NCBI GenBank assembly: GCA_049999805.1
Contig: JBNGIO010004938.1
Location: 1 to 27,140, forward strand
Reading direction: 5' to 3'
DNA from: Folioceros fuciformis
Lineage: Eukaryota; Anthocerotophyta; Anthocerotopsida; Anthocerotales
DNA length: 27,140 bases
Notes under the pieces: generated by a model
What the model saw: only the letters and a program-made list of their open reading frames with translations
What the model was told of the DNA's origin: nothing
Databases searched by the model: none
Program-made: the position numbers and the translations under genes
Part shown: positions 8,530 to 18,619 of the stretch, one piece after another
Layout of the letters: each line of letters begins with the position of its first letter
How positions within the stretch are numbered: the stretch's first letter is position 1

Positions 8530-9540
8530 ACTTGAAGAATCTTTGATAATTGCCAGGAATTTTTCTCATAATGTCATATGCCCATGACGTCTCACAAGGC
8601 TTTAGCGATAGCTGGGTTTGAGCCCCATGAAGACATGGCCGCGCGGGTGGCACTCCTCGCAATTCTCAAGGATGTGCCTATCATTCATTCAGTGCATCTT
8701 GTGCCAAAGGATGAAACTAACTCAGATTTGCAAGTTTGCGATGAGTTCAGAGCCCATATCCAACCGTTACTTATGTGTTACAAGAAACACAATCTAACAA
8801 TTTTAATGTATTGGTTCTTCTAGGTTCAAGGGCCCAGCCACCACTATTACTAAAAATTGAGAACCTACAAACACACCACTTGTTACCACAAAACATGACG
8901 TATGATATGATAACTTAGTAATGCCTCCAAGTCTAAAAATAAGAAAAAGGTATGTTAGAGGAATGCCTCTTTCCCTACACGATGTAGATGAAGCAATGAC
9001 CTTGAATCTCATCTATTCACTCCACTAGGCTTCAAGTAGCTCGCCATTGCAAACCATCTCCTCAAGGTGCGTATTGAAAGATACTTACAACAAGAGTTTG
9101 GCAATCTACACCCCAACTAGCTATTGTAGTTGACTCTATCAGACAAGCTTGCTTCTCAAGCCCTCCACAACTCTCTCCACAATAGATCACAACTAATGAG
9201 AAGCCCTCCACAACTCTCTCCACAATAGATCACAACTAAGCTCCTTTACACGCTATAAGACAATCATTATCTGTCTCTCTATGTTTGTGTCTCTCAAGAC
9301 CTTAGCCCTAGCCTTTTGTACTTTATAGTTAAGCCATGGCTAAAGCTAGGAATCATATACACTAGTTATCTCCAAAATCCTAGTGGTTATTACAACTCCA
9401 TCCTTGTGAGGAGCTTTGGCTTAGGACACAACTTGTTTCCAAAGCATACACACGTCTTCATACTCTAGATTTAGCCTTCATCTTTTCTATTTTTACCTTT
9501 CATTTTGTTTCACTGGTACCCATATTAGAGACTTATTGAA
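8530..9540. other. Intergenic, no gene recognised
   Basis: A short frame at about 8584-8823 (plus) contains SHKALAIAGFEPHEDMAARV and FRAHIQPLLMCYKKHN, but I do not recognise it and nothing supports it as a gene. The remainder is AT-rich with one tandem duplication (9158-9239). Confidence 0.4.
9158..9239. repeat. 39-bp tandem duplication
   Basis: The 39 bases at 9158-9196 (beginning AAGCCCTCCACAACTC) recur exactly at 9201-9239, a period of 43 bp. Confidence 0.85.
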
Positions 9541-9541
9541 G

Positions 9542-9549
9542 TATAAAAT
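9542..9549 (+). promoter_or_regulatory. Candidate TATA box of the TPT gene
   Basis: TATAAAAT lies 185 bp upstream of the TPT start codon at 9727, with a plausible spacing for a 5' UTR of about 150 nt. A weaker AAATATATT lies at about 9593. No transcription start evidence is available, so this is a motif-only call. Confidence 0.3.
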
Positions 9550-9726
9550 GTCTTGAGAAATTACAAAAAAAGGAAAAGCAGCTCCCGAGTAAAATATATT
9601 TCCCGAGGTTGCCTTGCGCCCTAAAGAGCAAAGCGGCCGTTTTATTACTCTACGTAGTCGCAGTCTTATCATTGTGTTTGCGTTGGTCTCGTAATCGACT
9701 GTAGGCGCACCTGCGGCTTGTTTGTG

Positions 9727-12486
9727 ATGGCGAGAGCTCTTGGTCGTGTGCTTTCTTCTTTGTCCCCTGTTTCGAAGGGACAGTGTGAGATTGCGTCTCC
9801 ACCGTTGGAAGCATGTTTTCTTCCCACAGAAAGTTATCTGGCCTCAGGTGGCAAGTATTGCGCAAAGATGTGTGTGCGCGAAGCCAGTGTAGGCCACACC
9901 ATGTCTCGTCGGGGGCTTTCTCTTCTGGGGCTATCTGCGATGTCTTTTCATAAGACTGTCAAAACGCATAAGGGCTCAAGGTCTATATTCTGCCAAGCTG
10001 CGGCTGCCGATGCAGAGGGGAGTGATTCTAGAGGTCTCACAGGGTAAAGAATTCTACCACCTTTTTTTTTGGCTGCTCTGTCCCTTCATCTCTGAGGTGT
10101 GCTTGCCTTGTGTAGGTTCGAAAAGCTCAAATTTGACCTTTGTGCCCGGTATCCAGCACTGGTGACAACCACCCTGTTCTTCATGTGGTATGTAACAAGC
10201 GTGCACAGGTTTTTGGCTATAGGCCATCGATCTGGAGTTACTGCAAATACGGCTCAGTAGCTAGTGAAGTGTCTGACATGGTTAGTTGGCACTCTCGGGG
10301 CGATGACTGCTTACCATCGTCGAGATCGGGCTTATGTGTGTGTGTAGCAGTGTAGCAAGTAAGTATTCGTTCTTCTTGTTGTGATGCCTGTGCAGGTACG
10401 TTCTTAATGTTATTTTCAACATCATGAACAAAAAGCTTTACAACTACTTTCCTTATCCTTAGTGAGCGACTCCCGCTTTATGCATTTTCAAATGAAATTG
10501 GCGAGTTTGGTATTGCTTGCACTGAGCTCATACTGACATTCTTCGGTACAGTTTTGTTTCAGTAATACATTTGGTGGTCGGTGTTTCCTATTGTACGGTC
10601 TGCTGGGCGTTAGGGATGCCTAAACGTGCTGTAAGTGTCTAGATTGTCTGAACATGCAGCTTTTCTATCTTCTAGCTAATCTATGTAAAAAGATTAACGT
10701 TGCTGTGGTGTTTGTAATGATGTGGTGCAGCCTGTGGACAAAGAGCTGTGGTTATTGCTCATGCCGGTATCGTTTTGCCATGCATTGGGTCATGTGATGA
10801 CAAATGTTTCTTTTGCTGCAGTTGCAGTATCTTTCACTCATACAGTTAAAGGCAAGGGTGATCCCAGGCTATCGTGCAATTTAAGCTTGTCTGCGCTTTA
10901 TCTCTAACGAGCTCTTGTAGACCTAACAAAAACTGTGATGCCCTCTATTTTACTTCCGCAGCTCTAGAGCCTTTTTTCAATGCTGCTGCTTCACAATTTG
11001 TTTTGGGTCAACAAATACCACTGTCTCTTTGGCTATCATTGGCACCTGTTGTCCTAGGTGAGCATCCCTTTCAAGGTGAAAGTCACTAACTACATTGCAT
11101 TTGACGCCAATTGGTTCTAGGTAACCCTCTTGGATGGTTAATGGAGCCTTTAATCCGTTCTCTTTGTTATATAGCTTTGTGGCGAATGTGTATGACTTGT
11201 ACCCTCTGCTGACACAGGTGTCTCAATGGCTTCCATGACTGAGTACTCCTTCAATTGGAAGGGTTTCATTAGTGCCATGGCCTCAAACGTTTCTTTCACA
11301 TATCGTAATATTTACAGTAAAAAAGCTATGGTAAAATTGAAAGATGTCAGCTTCAGGTTATTCTGTTTTTAATGTGCGCTTTCTGGTCATGGATTAATAC
11401 TGCACGCTCTGCAGACAGGGATGGACAGCACCAATGTCTATGCATACATCTCAATATTGGCCATGCTGTTTTGCATTCCACCTGCGGTTGTGGTAAGAAC
11501 TAACTAGTGAGGAATACTTGTGGTCCTGTCTTGCCTCTCCTCTTTCTTTTTGTTCGCTTTATTATAATGTTGAAGCTGGGTCATCTTTGTGTTGGTGGAT
11601 TGTAAGAAAGTCAAAAGGGGAGTAGAGTTATTTGTTCTCCATTGACGGGTTGAGTGCGAATGCAAGCACTGAAGGTCCCTCTTGGGTGTGGCAGATTGAG
11701 GGCCCAAAGTTACTGCAGTCTGGCTTTGCTGACGCAATTATGAAAGTTGGTGTAGGGAAGTTTCTGTCCGATCTTTTTTGGGTTGGCATGTTCTACCATT
11801 TGTACAATCAGGTAACGCAGCTCGTAAATTTTGATATTGTGCTTGCATTTCTACTCCATCAGTGAAAAGCCAAGTTAGTTGTGTTGTGATGGCAGCTTGC
11901 GAATAACACGTTGGAGAGAGTAGCACCTCTGACACATGCTGTCGGCAATGTTCTCAAACGTGTCTTTGTGATAGCGTTCTCTATCATCGTGTTTGGTATA
12001 CATGCAACCGAATATCCCAATTTCTCTCCTTTCATGGTGCTTTAGCTATTCGATGTGGAGATTTTCTTTCGTTTGTACATTTTGGTGGAATCCTTATTCT
12101 GATGAAGAACATCGTAAAAGCTGTCAGTGTTAGCAGGGCACACATAAGATGGTTTTATCATAGCGGTGTGGACTTCTGTTTGATGGTTGAAGAGCAGGAT
12201 GTGCTTTGAACTCAAATAACTGTGCTGCTGTGTACCTGGCTTGTGTCTTTACCTGGTAATCACTTATCTTAAATCTATTCTTCCCTTATTTTCCTTGCAC
12301 AGGTAACAAGATTTCGATGCAAACTGGCGTTGGCACTATCATTGCCATCCTTGGTGTTGCAACCTATTCATTCATCAAGGCTGGGATGGAAGCCTCAAAG
12401 CTGTATGTTTGCTGTTCTATTTCAGTTTTGCAAACAGTGTCACGTGGAAACGTATTACAGCATGAGTATGAACTTGCAGAAACTAA
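9727..12486 (+). CDS. TPT: Plastid triose-phosphate/phosphate translocator (TPT)
   Basis: Inner-envelope antiporter exporting triose phosphate and 3-phosphoglycerate for phosphate. Exons: 9727-10043, 10116-10187, 10396-10461, 10552-10630, 10731-10851, 10962-11057, 11218-11330, 11415-11492, 11695-11811, 11896-11995, 12303-12402. All join in frame. The ATG at 9727 is the first after an in-frame stop at 9655. Residues 1 to about 90 (Ser/Arg-rich, ending IFCQAAAA) look like a transit peptide. The core is TPT-type rather than PPT or [82 protein letters not shown]. By position T202, K218, Y351, K374 and R375 match the substrate-binding Thr, Lys, Tyr, Lys-Arg of the crystallised algal TPT. All but one intron are GT-AG. 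The 3' end is unsure: no EEEKR-type tail; a GTATGT donor at 12403 and an acceptor at 12478 would give a stop at 12484-12486 and 421 residues. No lesion is seen, so probably functional. Confidence 0.93.
10852..10961 (+). other. TPT intron 5 with probable GC donor
   Basis: Exon 5 ends GTTAAAG and the intron begins GCAAGG, ending TTCCGCAG. Splicing at the GC donor gives THTVKALEPFF, which matches the conserved family motif exactly. The only nearby GT (10858) would also keep frame but insert Gly-Lys into this substrate-lining helix. GC donors usually show strong AAG|GCAAG context, as here. Confidence 0.75.
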
Positions 12487-12569
12487 TTGTTGTGGATCGG
12501 AAGCGCGCTGGAAGCTATTTGAGCAGGGTTGCAATGAAACACCCGCATCCCTTGGCATGTTCGCCGTAG

Positions 12570-13548
12570 TTCGAGGTGAGATATGGGTCCAACAAGTATG
12601 TGACCACATTAGACACACTAGACACACTCACATCGCAGATTGGCTGTTACCTCCAACTTGGTGTTTCTTGAATGAGAGTGAGTTCGCACGTTTTGTTTCC
12701 CGCTCTTCCCTGCGTGCACAGTGTACGGACTTTCGCTGGTGGCTCAGGCTCCGTCGTCGTGCCACGTCCCTTTGGTTACGGCAGGGCGTGCCCCGACCCT
12801 GGAGTTGGCTGCGGGCATAGGTGGCCGTGCGGGCACGTATCGAGCTCTCCTTGTACAGGAGAAAACGGGAAGAAATGTGCTCCTAGTTGTGTTTAGGTCG
12901 TCCGAGGAATGTCCCTTTGCGATTTTAAACCCGCTACATTTCAAAGGAATTATCCACATGGTTTTTAAGCAGCAAATGCTAATGGGGTAAGATTTCCGCG
13001 GCTGAAAAGCAATGACTGTCACAGTGTATTGGCTGAAATGTATCACCACTTAGAGGAATGTGTCTGAATTCTGGTTTTTTTTTCCTGCACATGGATTTGA
13101 TTACAGTTGACCACTTGATTTAGGCCTCGTAAGTCGGTAGCTGCAGATGGAAGACAGCTAGTCTCCACACCACTTCACGTTAGCTGGCATAATCAAGATT
13201 TGTGGTCCTTAGCGGTCCTTTATGACAGCCCAAGGCTGAATCTAATGGTGAAAAAGTGATTTTGGTACAAGCTCTTGTACTCCCAATGAAGATGGCCTCA
13301 AGTTTCTCTCTTGTAGCAATATTGCTGAAAAATTGCGGATAAGAAGTAGGCCTGGCTGGTGAACACTTCGTGGTACACATAAACAAAATTCTAAATAAGT
13401 TCCCTTATTTTGAAAACATGTGTGATTTATTGTGATGAAAGAATGATGGGAGGGGCCCATCTAGGAGGGTTTAAATCAAAAAGGGACCCGGAGGTCGAGG
13501 TGAAGAGGAGCAACTGAGCTCCCTACCTGAAGTCACCGATTGCACCCA
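12570..13548. other. Region downstream of TPT, no gene seen
   Basis: Short frames only, none with a recognisable domain. The first part probably includes the TPT 3' UTR; the poly(A) site cannot be placed from sequence alone. The last 100 bases lie downstream of the retroelement stop at 13551 and may be its 3' UTR. Confidence 0.4.
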
Positions 13549-14040
13549 CTATGTCGTATGCAGGGAGAATAAACAGCTTGCAAACCACGGGGTAGAGGAA
13601 ACTGCATCACCTGCTGTCACTGCCTTGTGAAGGATCACCGTTGTGAGCGCTCGTTGAAGGGCGATAGAAACCAACTGTTGAAAATATGTTGTGAAGTACG
13701 AGAGGGACAGCCCTGCACTATGCCTGCGCACATGGTAAGCTTTGGCACAGGACTTGACGAATTTGTCAAAGTCCTCCACCATTGCCCCATACGTTTCTAG
13801 TGCAAGTGGGATAAAGAGGTGGCCCGCTTGCATCCTGCTATATTTGCGGACCTTGAGAGCCGCTGCACGGGCAGTAGCCTAGCCCAAATGGTTGGTGATG
13901 ACCTGAGCAGAGGTAGTGTCACGTGCGGGGTTAGTAACCACTACATTTGCCACCACAACCTGGTCACCACAGACAAGGTACATGTCCGCCCTGATTAAAC
14001 GACTTATACGAAGAGTATACCCCCGCTCCCTCCAGGCCAA
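13549..14040 (-). pseudogene. C-terminal fragment of a non-LTR retroelement ORF
   Basis: Reading the minus strand from about 14020 to the stop near 13549, one frame holds RADMYLVCGDQVVVANVVVT then NPARD, one TAG near 13880, then ARAAALKVRKYSRM, LFIPLALETYGAMVEDF and FQQLVSIALQRAL. The D-x-VVVANVVVTNP...K-x2-KY arrangement followed by an FIPLxxETYG block is a layout I associate with the nuclease-like C-terminal region of RT-bearing non-LTR elements in plants, algae and animals. No RT domain is present, so this is a 5'-truncated remnant, the usual outcome of target-primed insertion. The internal stop makes it a pseudogene. The assignment rests on motif memory, not a search. Confidence 0.5.
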
Positions 14041-14041
14041 G

Positions 14042-14116
14042 GACAAGTGGGAGAAGGCGATGTAGTCGCAGATGGATTCGCTCCATAAGAACCAAACTTG
14101 GGAGTTGGTTCGGTTG
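14042..14116 (+). pseudogene. Copia element 3, RT start, left part
   Basis: This frame reads DKWEKAM, a TAG (14063-14065), then SQMDSLHKNQTWELVR, the standard entry to copia RT. It stops at 14116, where the nested element begins, and its frame resumes at 21028 with KDKKALPCKWVYKMK. It is the upstream end of the same pol fragment as 21023-22165. Confidence 0.85.
14112..14116. repeat. Target site duplication, left copy
   Basis: GGTTG directly precedes the lower LTR of element 2 and is repeated directly after the upper LTR at 21023-21027. A 5-bp duplication is the copia norm. Confidence 0.85.
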
Positions 14117-14313
14117 TGTAAACGTTCTGGATAGAACAGAGACAGCCAGAGCAGAACAAAAATTGATTGAATTAATTAACAAGGGTCTCATATGTCTTTT
14201 ATATCTAAACCTAATCACGAACGGTCAAATGTCCAATGATCACATACGGTCTATAAACAATAACCTAAGTGCGTGTGGGTTAACCAATGTACATATGCGT
14301 ATATATTCTAACA
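14117..14313 (-). repeat. 3' LTR of element 2
   Basis: 197 bp from TGTAAACGTT to TTCTAACA, matching 20821-21022 over its whole length with about 94% identity by eye. It is flanked outside by GGTTG and inside by the polypurine tract. Confidence 0.93.
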
Positions 14314-14326
14314 CTCCCTCTTACGC
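14314..14326 (-). promoter_or_regulatory. Polypurine tract of element 2
   Basis: On the minus strand GCGTAAGAGGGAG directly precedes the 3' LTR (TGTTAGAATA...). It is the expected plus-strand priming site for reverse transcription. Confidence 0.75.
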
Positions 14327-14592
14327 TTCACGAGCCTAAAAAAAACCATGCATTCACATGGTCGGGAACTTGGTACGCGCCATCTACTGAACTCGAGAGC
14401 AACGTGGCAAAGCCCTTAAGATGGCGGTCGTCCTTCCCTTCTCCACCCTGATTGCCATCATCCAACTCACCTGCTTCACAATCATCCAGCTCTTGCTGTG
14501 CACCGCCATGTCAACAGCAAGCGAGATGAGCAGCCTGCAAGCCGAATCTGCGACGAAGGCCAAAGGGGAAGAGGTCTGCTCTTCAGGGGACA

Positions 14593-14889
14593 TTGCCACC
14601 ACCAACTAGGAAGAGCCCTAGATTGCACAAGGGCGTCCCTTCCGATGACTGGGACGAGAGTCACACTGTTGCGCAGTCCATAAAGCTTCGAGGGTACGTA
14701 GTCAGTATGGAGGGCCGACTGCGCTGGGGAAAAATAACTGAGGAGGCTGTAGAGCCGCCTCCGACTCAAGACGAACTTGGAGAGGAGATGAGCTTGGTTG
14801 GTCAGCTTCAGGCAGTGGCAGCGCTGTTGAATCAGATCAAAGAGTCCTCCAAGGTTGTGGCTGAGTGTAGGGCGATTAAATTCACGTGA
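14593..14889 (+). other. Antisense reading frame in the 3' part of element 2
   Basis: A 98-codon frame runs opposite to the element between RNase H and the 3' LTR. It reads PPPTRKSPRLHKGVPSDDWD, then IKLRGYVVSMEGRLRWGKIT, an acidic patch (TQDELGEEMSLVG) and a helical end (LQAVAALLNQIKESSKVVAE). The ordered change from basic to acidic to helical looks more protein-like than a shadow frame, but I do not recognise it. It could be part of another element's gag preamble, a captured gene piece, or chance. Confidence 0.3.
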
Positions 14890-15160
14890 GGCTTCATCCG
14901 CCCTACCTGGCCTTTGATTCCTGTTCTCCCTCACATTCTAATAGTCTGTTAAAACATGTGCCTGTGGATCTATGTAGGAAGTAAGGGCCTGGCAGTGTTG
15001 GAGGCTGGTGACAACTACGTCAAGCTATAGGACCATCAATCACCAATCAGAAAGCATAGGCTCCCACCCCCACACACCCACCAGATACATACTGTGCACT
15101 CTATTTTGCGTCCTTGAGCATGTAACCTGTCAGGTCGCAAAGTCCAAGTCCCTCCATATA

Positions 15161-16591
15161 CTAATAATGTCTCGATTTGAGTAGGGCCTTGGTCAACACA
15201 TTTGCTGTGTTCTCGTCTATGTGGACATAATCGACTTTCACAACAGCACGCTCCACCACATCTTTGATATAATGGTGTTGTATCTCTATGTATTTAGTTC
15301 GGGCATGAAACCTAGAGTTTGCAACAAGAGCCAGGGCAAACATATTATCGCACAAAAGAGGAGTTGGCCTCATGTGCTGCTGGCCCAAGTCTGCAACGAA
15401 AGTCCTTTCCCACTTTGCCTCTTTTGAGGCATCAGTCAAGCTTTTGTATTTTGCTTCTGTGGACGAGAGGGCAATAAAGGCTTGCTTTTTACAACTCCAA
15501 TTGATGGCCGCATTTGCAAGAAGGAAACAATATGTCGAAAGGCTTTTCCTGCTATCACAGTCAGATGCCCAATCGGCATCAGTGAATTCCTTTAAGGTAA
15601 GATGTTCTTGTCCACTGCTTTTATAGCATAGTCCATAACATTGGGTGCCCTTAAGGTAACGGAACACTCTTTTGGCAGCTACCCAATGCACGCGACCAGG
15701 GTTTTCTAGGAATTGGGAGAGTGTGCTCACAGAGGATTGAATATCTGGACAAGTCCAATTACCTACAAAGATCAGGCTTCCTATTGCATGTCTATAGGGC
15801 ACATATGCCATTTCCCTTTTCTCTACCTCAGATTGTGGACATTGCAGGCTTGTGAGTTTAACTCCCATGGCTGAGGGTGTAGTTGTTGGTCGTGCTTGGT
15901 CTAGCTTGAACTTAGTCAAGATATCCTGGATGTATTGGTACTGGTGTATCATTAGAAGCCCCTCAGATCTCACACGAAGTAGCTGGATACCTAGGCAAAA
16001 TTTCAGTTCTCATATATCCTTCATTTCGTATTTGTTGCTCAACATGGATTTCACTTCTTCTAATAGTTGTGTGTTGCTGGCAGCTAGGATCACGTCATCG
16101 ACGTAGAGGGCGAGCACGACATATTCCTTGCCTCTTGTGAGCCTATAAACATTGTTGTCGGCTGCACTCTGTTTGAATGATCTGATAAGGAGGTAAACGT
16201 GGATGTTCAAGTACCAGACTCGGCCACTTTGCTTTAGACCATAGATGGTCTTCAACAGTTTGCACACCTTCTTGGGATGATTTTTATCTTCATAGCCCTT
16301 AGGCTGTGTCATATAGAGGTCCTTGTCTAGTGCTCCATAGAGGTATGCCGTGCACACGTCCATTTGATACAATTCCAGGTTATATTCTACAGATAAAGCT
16401 AGAATCATTCTGATTGATTGTGATCTCACAACAGGAGAGAAGGTTTCTTGGTAGTCTAGTCCCTTGACCTGTGTGAAACCCTTGGCAACAAGTCTTGCCT
16501 TGTATCTAGCTATCTCACCTTTGTCATTCAACTTGAATTTGAATACCCACTTACAAGATGTGGGTTTCCTGTCAGGCGGCAAGTCCACCAA
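15161..16591 (-). pseudogene. Copia reverse transcriptase and RNase H (element 2)
   Basis: One frame interrupted by a single TGA at about 16007-16009 covers RT and RNase H. RT blocks are CKWVFKFKLNDKGEIARYKA, LVAKGFTQVKGLDYQETFSPVV, LYQMDVCTAYLYG, IYGLKQSGRVWY and the catalytic YVDD (16091-16105). After the stop come FCLGIQ, VPYRHAIGSLIFV and RNase H blocks with FTDADWASD, ALSSTEAKYKSL and CDNMFALALVAN. The tail HIDENTANVLTKAL then LKSRHY ends at 15161. RT copies the element RNA and RNase H removes it. The stop replaces the Gly of the usual MKDLGEL motif; a second stop (about 16595) replaces the Trp of NHTWKLVDLPP just upstream. Confidence 0.93.
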
Positions 16592-16594
16592 TTT

Positions 16595-17303
16595 CTAGGT
16601 ATGGTTTTTGACGAGGCTGTTGAACTCGTCATCAATTGCAAATTTCCATTTGTCTTTTTCAAGGCTTGAAAAAGCCTCTTTTAGCGATTTAGGTTCCAAG
16701 TCAATTGTGGTTGATGCAGCATGTATAGCTTCAGCATAAGATGTGCGGAAATCGATGGACTGGTATCTAGGCTCCTTCCATTCTTCAGGAGGTGGCTTGT
16801 GCCTGCTGGAACGTCTTGGAGGAGGGTCATCCGACGGGAGGGGTTCTTCCTCAATTTTTGGTCCAGCATCCAGCACATCAAGAGCATCAGGTAAACCTCC
16901 TGTATCATCAGCCTGTGCTGCATCTTCCTGGAAATTCAGATCATGAAAGTTGTCCTCATTGCCAGGAACCGTTTACAACATCGTCTACATAGCCTTGTGC
17001 CTGGTTAGTAGGATCCTGTTCATATGGATGTGGATGGACAGGATCAAGGTTTGCTGGAGCCGATATCACTTGTGCTGGGTTAGGGTCTACGTCGTCTAGG
17101 AAGTCAAATTCAGATGTTTCTTCTTCCAAATTTTCTCCCTCAGCAGCTGAATTGGCTCCCTTAGAATCCAAATGGGAATGAAAACCTGGAGTAGCAGGGC
17201 GTGTAGGCTCAATGAAGGTGACAGGCCTGGCCAGAACAGCTAGCTGTCTGTGAGGTAGGATTGTATAATTTGTACGCCTTGGAGGTTTCACTATATCCAA
17301 CAA
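16595..17303 (-). pseudogene. Linker between integrase and RT (element 2)
   Basis: Two frames (17303-16956, then about 16925-16595) cover the poorly conserved acidic, proline-rich linker between integrase and RT, for example GENLEEETSEFDFLDDVD and PKIEEEPLPSDDPPPRRSSR, ending in KWKFAIDDEFNSLVKNHT at the RT edge. At least two frameshifts separate these frames from integrase and from each other. A stop at 16595-16597 ends the second one. Confidence 0.8.
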
Positions 17304-18168
17304 AGATGTGGGCTTGAGCCCTAGGGTCTAACTTCTGCCTCTTCTCTTCAGGTATAAGTGCAAAAGCAAGGGATCCAAAGACCCGTAAGTGCAGCAAGCT
17401 TGGTTTTCTGTTCCACATGGCTTCAAAAGGTGTCTTCAAAGGGGCGGAGCTGGTAAACAATCTGTTGAGTACATATGTAGCAGCAACAATAGCCTTGGCC
17501 CAAAATTGTTGAGGTAATCCAGCCCAGAGAAGCATGCTACGTGTCATGGATAGGAGGATTTGGTTCTTGTGTTCGGCTACACCATTCTGCTGTGGCGTGT
17601 ATGGAACAGTCAACTGCCTCTATACACCATGTTCATGTAAGAATGCATCAAAGGCTGTATTCAAGAATTCTGTGCCATTTTCAGTCCTTAAATACTTGAC
17701 TGAATTTCTTGTCTAGTGCTGTACAGTTACAAACCAGTCCTGGAATGTGGCGAAGGAATCACTCTTGAGTTGTAAAGGGTACGTCCAGGTATACCGTGAG
17801 TAATCATCTGTGATACTTAGGTAGTACAAAGCACCGCCTAGTGAAGGTACTTGGATTTTCCTTGAGATATCTGCGTGCAAAAGTTCTAGGACAGCCTTTG
17901 CTCTGTATGACGCCAAGTGTGGAAATGGATGCTGCTTCTGCTTGGCTATGATGCAAGCCTCACAAAAAGGGAGGTCCTTAAAACATCGAGGTAAAGGTTC
18001 CTTATGACATTCCTATAGAGATATATCTACCAACTTGTGGTGGTTCACATGACAGAGGCGAGCATGCCACAAGACTGCTAATTTTTGTGTATCTATGGAT
18101 GCTAAACCCACTACTTGCTTATGTGTGAAAATGTCCGGCCTGTACAGATCATTTTCCAGAATGCCTTT
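17209..18168 (-). pseudogene. Copia integrase (element 2)
   Basis: The zinc-binding part reads LWHARLCHVNHHK...CEACIIAKQ (about 18080-17945). The core follows as LLHADISRKIQ, YYLSITDDYSRYTW and, after a TAG near 17715, YLRTENGTEF, then a TAG at the Gln codon in HEHGVQ, then PYTPQQNGVAEHKNQ. The tail contains PFEAMWNRKPSLLHLRVFG and HIFVGYSETSKAYKLYNP. The second catalytic Asp of the DDE triad (R-S/T-D-N-G) is Glu here. With several stops the protein cannot be made. A frameshift near 17250 leads to the linker. Confidence 0.9.
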
Positions 18169-18560
18169 TTAGACGTACAAGGATGAGTCAGTATTTCTGT
18201 AAAATAGGCATATGTCATCTGCAGCCTTCATGTGGTAGGTCCTCTGCTGCATTAGTTTGCTCAGGGACAGGAGGTTCTTTGCCATTGATGGCACATACAG
18301 CTCATCCTGTAGGGTCAGAATTGATCCATCATGAAGACTGAACTTGCAGATACCTTGTCCTTGTATTTGCAAACTGGTCTTGTTTTGTTTGTCACCCAAA
18401 AGCACTTTTGATGTGGACTGGTGTGAATCAAGAGTGAAGAACTGTTTTTTGTCCTTGCATATGTGTGAGGTTGCGCCGGAATCCAAGTACCAGCTCCCTT
18501 CCTTTTGCACAGAACGGGCAAGACATACAATAAGGATCTTCACCGATGGTTTGGTGTCAC
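18169..18560 (-). pseudogene. Copia protease (element 2)
   Basis: The 124-codon frame carries SWYLDSGATSHICKDKKQFF (catalytic D in DSG), then VLLGDKQNKTSLQIQGQG and LYVPSMAKNLLSLSKL, the usual protease-to-integrase spacing. It ends in TAA just before the integrase zinc-binding segment. Confidence 0.88.
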
Positions 18561-18608
18561 TTGATTGTCTGTCTTTAATGGTGACATTCGCAGCGCTCTT
18601 AGTAGCAC

Positions 18609-18618
18609 NNNNNNNNNN
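18609..18618. other. Assembly gap of 10 N
   Basis: Ten N between the zinc knuckle and protease coding parts of element 2; the real size is unknown, so frame across it cannot be judged. Confidence 0.95.
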
Positions 18619-18619
18619 A

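Noticed and set aside
9158-9239. CRISPR-like direct repeats
   Set aside because: Only two adjacent copies separated by 4 bases, in a plant nuclear setting; a simple tandem duplication.
12317-12820. 167-codon frame as a separate gene or full TPT terminal exon
   Set aside because: Only its first 30 or so residues match TPT; the rest is Arg/Trp/Cys-rich with no conservation I can see and probably lies beyond a splice site or stop.
15221-15626. Plus-strand frames opposite RNase H of element 2
   Set aside because: The minus strand here has clear RNase H motifs; the plus-strand frames have none.
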